Shown here: positions 61,314 to 64,000 of the stretch, piece after piece | Layout of the letters: the number at the start of each line of letters is the position of its first letter | Numbering within the stretch: position 1 is the first letter of the stretch | Notes under the pieces: generated by a model | What the model was told of the DNA's origin: nothing | The model's input: only the letters and a program-made list of their open reading frames with translations | Database searches by the model: none | Position numbers and translations under genes: made by a program | Origin: Hyalangium gracile | Lineage (GTDB): Bacteria > Myxococcota > Myxococcia > Myxococcales > Myxococcaceae | DNA length: 64,000 bases | Direction: 5' to 3' | NCBI RefSeq assembly: GCF_020103725.1 | Contig: NZ_JAHXBG010000002.1 | Location: 700,896 to 764,895 of the forward strand

Positions 61314-62381
61314 ATGGCATGGGACCCTCGCATCCTGAACAACCCACAGAACCGGCCGGACCCGGCGGACGTGCTTCGTGAACTCCGGGACAAATGGAGG
61401 CGTGGCTTCGGCCGAAACCTCCTCCTCCTCCTGCTGGCCCTCGTGGCACTCTTCGGCTTCCTCACCAGCTACGCGCAGGTCGAGCCCGATGAGGTCGGCG
61501 TCATCCTCCGGCTCGGGCGCTTCATCGACACGGTGGAACCGGGCCCTCACTTCCGGCTCCCCTTCTTCATCGATCAGATCATCAAGGTCCCCGTGCAGCG
61601 GCAGCTCAAGGCGGAGTTCGGCTTCCGCACCGAGCGCGTCGGCCCACGGACCACCTACGCGGCGGAGGAAGCGGACGTGAAGCGTGAGTCCCTGATGCTC
61701 ACCGGGGATCTCAACGTCGCCGTGGTGGAGTGGATCGTCCAGTACAAGATCAAGGATCCGTACAAGTACCTCTTCAAGGTGAAGAACGTGGAGGCCATGC
61801 TCCGGGACATCTCCGAGGCCTCCATGCGAGCGGTCGTCGGCGATCACTCGGTCAACGAGGTGCTCACCACCGGCCGCCAGGCCGTGGCGGCCCAGGCCAA
61901 GCTCATGCTGCAGGATCTCGCGGACCGCTACGAGACGGGAGTGGACATCCAGCAGGTGGTGCTCCAGGACGTGAACCCGCCGGACCCGGTGAAGCCGTCC
62001 TTCAACGAGGTGAACCAGGCCATCCAGGAGAAGGAGCGCGCGCTCAACGAGGCCTATGCCGAGCGCAACCGGGCCATCCCTCGCGCCCGAGGTGAGGCCG
62101 AGGAGGCCCTGCGTGCCGCGGAAGGCTATGCCATCGAGCGCGTGAACCGAGCCCGAGGCGAGGCCGAGCGCTTCACCCGCATCTACGACGAGTACAAGAA
62201 GGCCCCGGACGTCACCCGCCGCCGCCTGTACCTCGAGGCGGTCAGCCAGGTGCTCCAGGGCGCTGGGCAGAAGGTGGTGATCGACGAGTCCACCAAGGGG
62301 CTCACCCCCCTGCTGCGGATGGATGGGCCGAGCACCCCCGAGTATGCCGGCGCCACCGGCAAGAAGGAGGCAAAGCCATGA
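61314..62381 (+). CDS. hflK: Membrane protease regulator HflK
   Basis: A 355-residue SPFH-family protein: N-terminal basic region, a transmembrane helix (NLLLLLLALVALFGFLTSYA, about 35-54), SPFH domain beginning QVEPDEVGVILRLGRF and PGPHFRLPFFIDQI, with RESLMLTGDLNVAVVEWIVQYKI, then a long Ala/Glu/Arg coiled coil (about 230-300). HflK with HflC forms a cage around the FtsH protease in the inner membrane. It overlaps hflC by four bases (ATGA). Neither ftsH nor hflX is nearby. Confidence 0.95.
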   Translation: MAWDPRILNNPQNRPDPADVLRELRDKWRRGFGRNLLLLLLALVALFGFLTSYAQVEPDEVGVILRLGRFIDTVEPGPHFRLPFFIDQIIKVPVQRQLKAEFGFRTERVGPRTTYAAEEADVKRESLMLTGDLNVAVVEWIVQYKIKDPYKYLFKVKNVEAMLRDISEASMRAVVGDHSVNEVLTTGRQAVAAQAKLMLQDLADRYETGVDIQQVVLQDVNPPDPVKPSFNEVNQAIQEKERALNEAYAERNRAIPRARGEAEEALRAAEGYAIERVNRARGEAERFTRIYDEYKKAPDVTRRRLYLEAVSQVLQGAGQKVVIDESTKGLTPLLRMDGPSTPEYAGATGKKEAKP

Positions 62382-63316
62382 GCCGCCTTGCCATCATCCT
62401 GGGTGGGCTGATCGTCATCGCCGCCGTGCTCGGCCTCTCCAGCACCTACACGCTGAGCGAGCATGAGCAGGCGGTGATCACCCGCTTCGGTGAGCCCAGA
62501 GGCCAGCCCATCATCGAGCCAGGGCTCCACTTCAAGATGCCGTTCGCCGACACGGTGAACCGGTTCGACAAGCGCTGGCTGGACTGGCGAGGAGATCCGA
62601 ACCAGATCCCCACCAAGGACAAGAAGTACATCTGGGTGGACACCTTCGGCCGCTGGCGCATCGTCGATCCGCTGCGCTTCTTCCAGCGCCTGCGGGACGA
62701 GCGAAACGCGCAGTCCCGGCTCGATGACATCATCGACGGAGAGACGCGCAACGCCATCGCCTCGTATGCCCTCATCGAAGCGGTGCGCTCCACCAACCGC
62801 CCGTTCGAGGACGACGAGTACGTCACCGAGACCGAGCGCGGCGAGACGCTGGAGAAGATCTCCGCGGGGCGGGACAAGCTCACCCGGCAGATTCGCGACC
62901 GGGCCGCCGAGGTGGTCAAGGAGTTTGGCGTCGAGCTGGTGGATGTGCAGGTGCGCCGCATCAACTACGTGGATGAGGTCCAGGTGAAGGTGTTCGAGCG
63001 GATGATCTCCGAGCGACGCCGCATCGCCGAGCGCTCTCGCTCGGAGGGCATGGGACGCGCCGCCGAGGTCCGCGGCCAGCGGGAGCGCGAGCTCAAGGAG
63101 ATCCGCTCGGAGTCCTACCGCAAGGCCCAGGAGATCACCGGCAAGGCCGACGCCGAGGCCACGAAGATCTACGCCGAGGCATTCGGGCGGGATCCCGAGT
63201 TCTACCAGTTCCTGCGCACACTCGAGGCCTACCCGCAGGCGGTGGACCACAACACCTCGCTCTTCCTGGGGGCGGACTCCGAGTTCTACAAGTACCTGAA
63301 GAGCTCGCGGAAGTAG
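62378..63316 (+). CDS. hflC: Membrane protease regulator HflC
   Basis: A 312-residue partner of HflK. N-terminal helix (LAIILGGLIVIAAVLGLSS), SPFH domain (HEQAVITRFGEPRGQPIIEP; GLHFKMPFADTVNRFDKRWL; WRIVDPLRFFQRLRDERNAQ), VEVxxR-type IKRIN equivalents in VQVRRINYVDEVQVKVFERM, and the coiled coil ending EITGKADAEATKIYAEAFGRDPEFYQFLRTLEAY. All features fit HflC. It is translationally coupled to hflK. A GC-rich hairpin follows the stop. Confidence 0.95.
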   Translation: MSRLAIILGGLIVIAAVLGLSSTYTLSEHEQAVITRFGEPRGQPIIEPGLHFKMPFADTVNRFDKRWLDWRGDPNQIPTKDKKYIWVDTFGRWRIVDPLRFFQRLRDERNAQSRLDDIIDGETRNAIASYALIEAVRSTNRPFEDDEYVTETERGETLEKISAGRDKLTRQIRDRAAEVVKEFGVELVDVQVRRINYVDEVQVKVFERMISERRRIAERSRSEGMGRAAEVRGQRERELKEIRSESYRKAQEITGKADAEATKIYAEAFGRDPEFYQFLRTLEAYPQAVDHNTSLFLGADSEFYKYLKSSRK

Positions 63317-63323
63317 GCCCGTC

Positions 63324-63342
63324 CCGCCCGGCCTCCGGGCGG
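63324..63342 (+). terminator. GC-rich hairpin after hflC
   Basis: CCGCCCGG and CCGGGCGG pair perfectly around CCT, starting eight bases after the hflC stop. No T-run follows, so Rho-independent termination is plausible only in the weak, high-GC sense. Confidence 0.55.
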
Positions 63343-63420
63343 TGACAATCCTGACATGAGGCTGTCACTGGCCATGCCTAGATCTCCCGCGTGTCACCTA
63401 CCCACCTTGGAGAACCTGCC

Positions 63421-63879
63421 ATGACCCAGACGACCGAGACCCTCACCAAGCAAGCGCCGACCCCGACCGTGAGCCCCGTGAAGACCTACACGGGTGGCTG
63501 TCACTGCGGCGCCGTGCGCTTCGAGGCCCAGCTGGACCTCAGCCAGCCCGTCAGCCGCTGCAACTGCACCATCTGCACCAAGCTGGGTGGCACGACCACC
63601 CTCGTGAAGCCGAGCGCCTTCCGGCTGCTGTCGGGCGAGGAGAGCCTCAGCCAGTACCGGCTCAAGGGGAGCCCGAACTACCGCGCCTTCTGCAAGCACT
63701 GCGGCGCCCAGTGCTACGGGGCGGGCAACGTCGCGGAGCTCGGCGGCGACTTCTGCTCGGTCAACGTCAACTGCCTGGACAACGTGGACCCCAACGAGCT
63801 GCCCTGCGTGTACTGGGACGGCCGCCATGACAACTGGGCCGCGGGGCCGCGCAACGCGCCCTGGCCCATCCGAGCCTGA
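63421..63879 (+). CDS. GFA-domain protein (glutathione-dependent formaldehyde-activating family)
   Basis: A 152-residue protein of the GFA/CENP-V family. The zinc-binding motifs are GGCHCGAVRFE (about residue 23), RCNCTICTKLGG (about 50) and FCKHCGAQCYG (about 91). Members include a glutathione-formaldehyde-binding protein, but most are uncharacterised; formaldehyde detoxification is not established for this class. The ATG at 63421 has GGAG nine bases upstream. A strong hairpin lies after the stop. Confidence 0.9.
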   Translation: MTQTTETLTKQAPTPTVSPVKTYTGGCHCGAVRFEAQLDLSQPVSRCNCTICTKLGGTTTLVKPSAFRLLSGEESLSQYRLKGSPNYRAFCKHCGAQCYGAGNVAELGGDFCSVNVNCLDNVDPNELPCVYWDGRHDNWAAGPRNAPWPIRA

Positions 63880-63889
63880 ACACGACACA

Positions 63890-63920
63890 GCCCCTCCTTC
63901 GCGCCAGGCGAGGGAGGGGC
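63890..63920. terminator. 13-pair hairpin between convergent genes
   Basis: GCCCCTCCTTCGC (63890-63902) pairs with GCGAGGGAGGGGC (63908-63920) with one wobble pair around a five-base loop. It sits between the GFA-gene stop and the stop of the minus-strand gene at 63948, so it probably acts as a shared terminator. There is no T-run. Confidence 0.7.
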
Positions 63921-63947
63921 CGAGGTGGGGTGAGGCCTACCGGTCGA

Positions 63948-64000
63948 TCAGACGTTGCCGGTGGTGCCCTTGAGGAGCGCCTGAGCGTCGAACACGGGCA
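63948..64000 (-). CDS. C-terminal end of a gene cut by the window edge
   Basis: The minus strand reads VFDAQALLKGTTGNV and a TGA stop at 63950-63948. This is the convergent partner of the GFA gene. Only 16 residues are visible, so no family can be named; codon use is typical of the region. Confidence 0.5.
   Translation of the reverse strand, partial: PVFDAQALLKGTTGNV

Overview
This window looks like chromosomal DNA of a myxobacterium, most likely Cystobacterineae (Archangium/Cystobacter/Stigmatella/Myxococcus relatives). The reasons are very high GC with G/C at nearly all third codon positions, many lipoproteins and outer-surface proteins, a membrane-anchored Ser/Thr kinase with the Cys-rich C-terminal tail common in this group, a DUF5953-type fragment and a menaquinone methyltransferase. 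This placement is inference; there is no rRNA gene in the window.

Layout. 1-2.7 kb: a DUF5953-like gene end and an M3 metallopeptidase lipoprotein. 2.7-9.1 kb: an olefin/beta-lactone-like locus (OleA-like thiolase with a PAP2 protein on the minus strand; OleC-like and OleD-like enzymes plus an MBL-fold hydrolase on the plus strand), ending against an AraC regulator. 9.1-15.5 kb: an export locus with two HlyD-type adaptors and a C39-peptidase ABC transporter, facing a gene for a protein built of six near-identical 81-residue repeats. Upstream of the repeat gene are three copies of the palindrome TGTCCC-N6-GGGACA and a possible sigma-54 promoter. 15.5-19.6 kb: a barrel-like protein, an M28 peptidase and an O-methyltransferase. 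19.5-20.9 kb: an intact SDR gene between two pterin genes (6-PTPS-like and folE) that both appear to have lost their interiors.

20.9-28.2 kb: a tightly overlapping minus-strand operon for a MacAB-TolC-type efflux system (Yip1-like protein, outer-membrane factor, adaptor, ATPase, two permeases, lipoprotein). 28.4-33.2 kb: a ClpA/ClpC-type AAA+ unfoldase, a DUF2520 Rossmann protein and an AAA ATPase with an altered Walker A. 33.2-37.3 kb: a ParE/RelE toxin-antitoxin pair, menG/ubiE and an NMT1/SsuABC-type ABC importer. 37.5-49.2 kb: an unknown 442-residue protein, a large metalloprotease/beta-propeller/barrel lipoprotein, nadD, a phosphoesterase-like protein, a NamZ-type muramidase, a class III nucleotide cyclase, a TPR protein and mutS2.

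49.2-64 kb is more accessory. It opens with the 3' end of a tRNA, then an unknown gene, a Ser/Thr kinase, a grpB remnant, a lipoprotein and its partner gene, a 1.4-kilo-residue surface lipoprotein, an NTF2-like protein, propeller proteins, a glycosyltransferase, an AraC remnant, hflK-hflC, a GFA-family protein and the end of a further minus-strand gene. A recurring theme is gene remnants: DUF5953, 6-PTPS, folE, grpB and AraC tails, and possibly a lipoprotein start with an amber codon.
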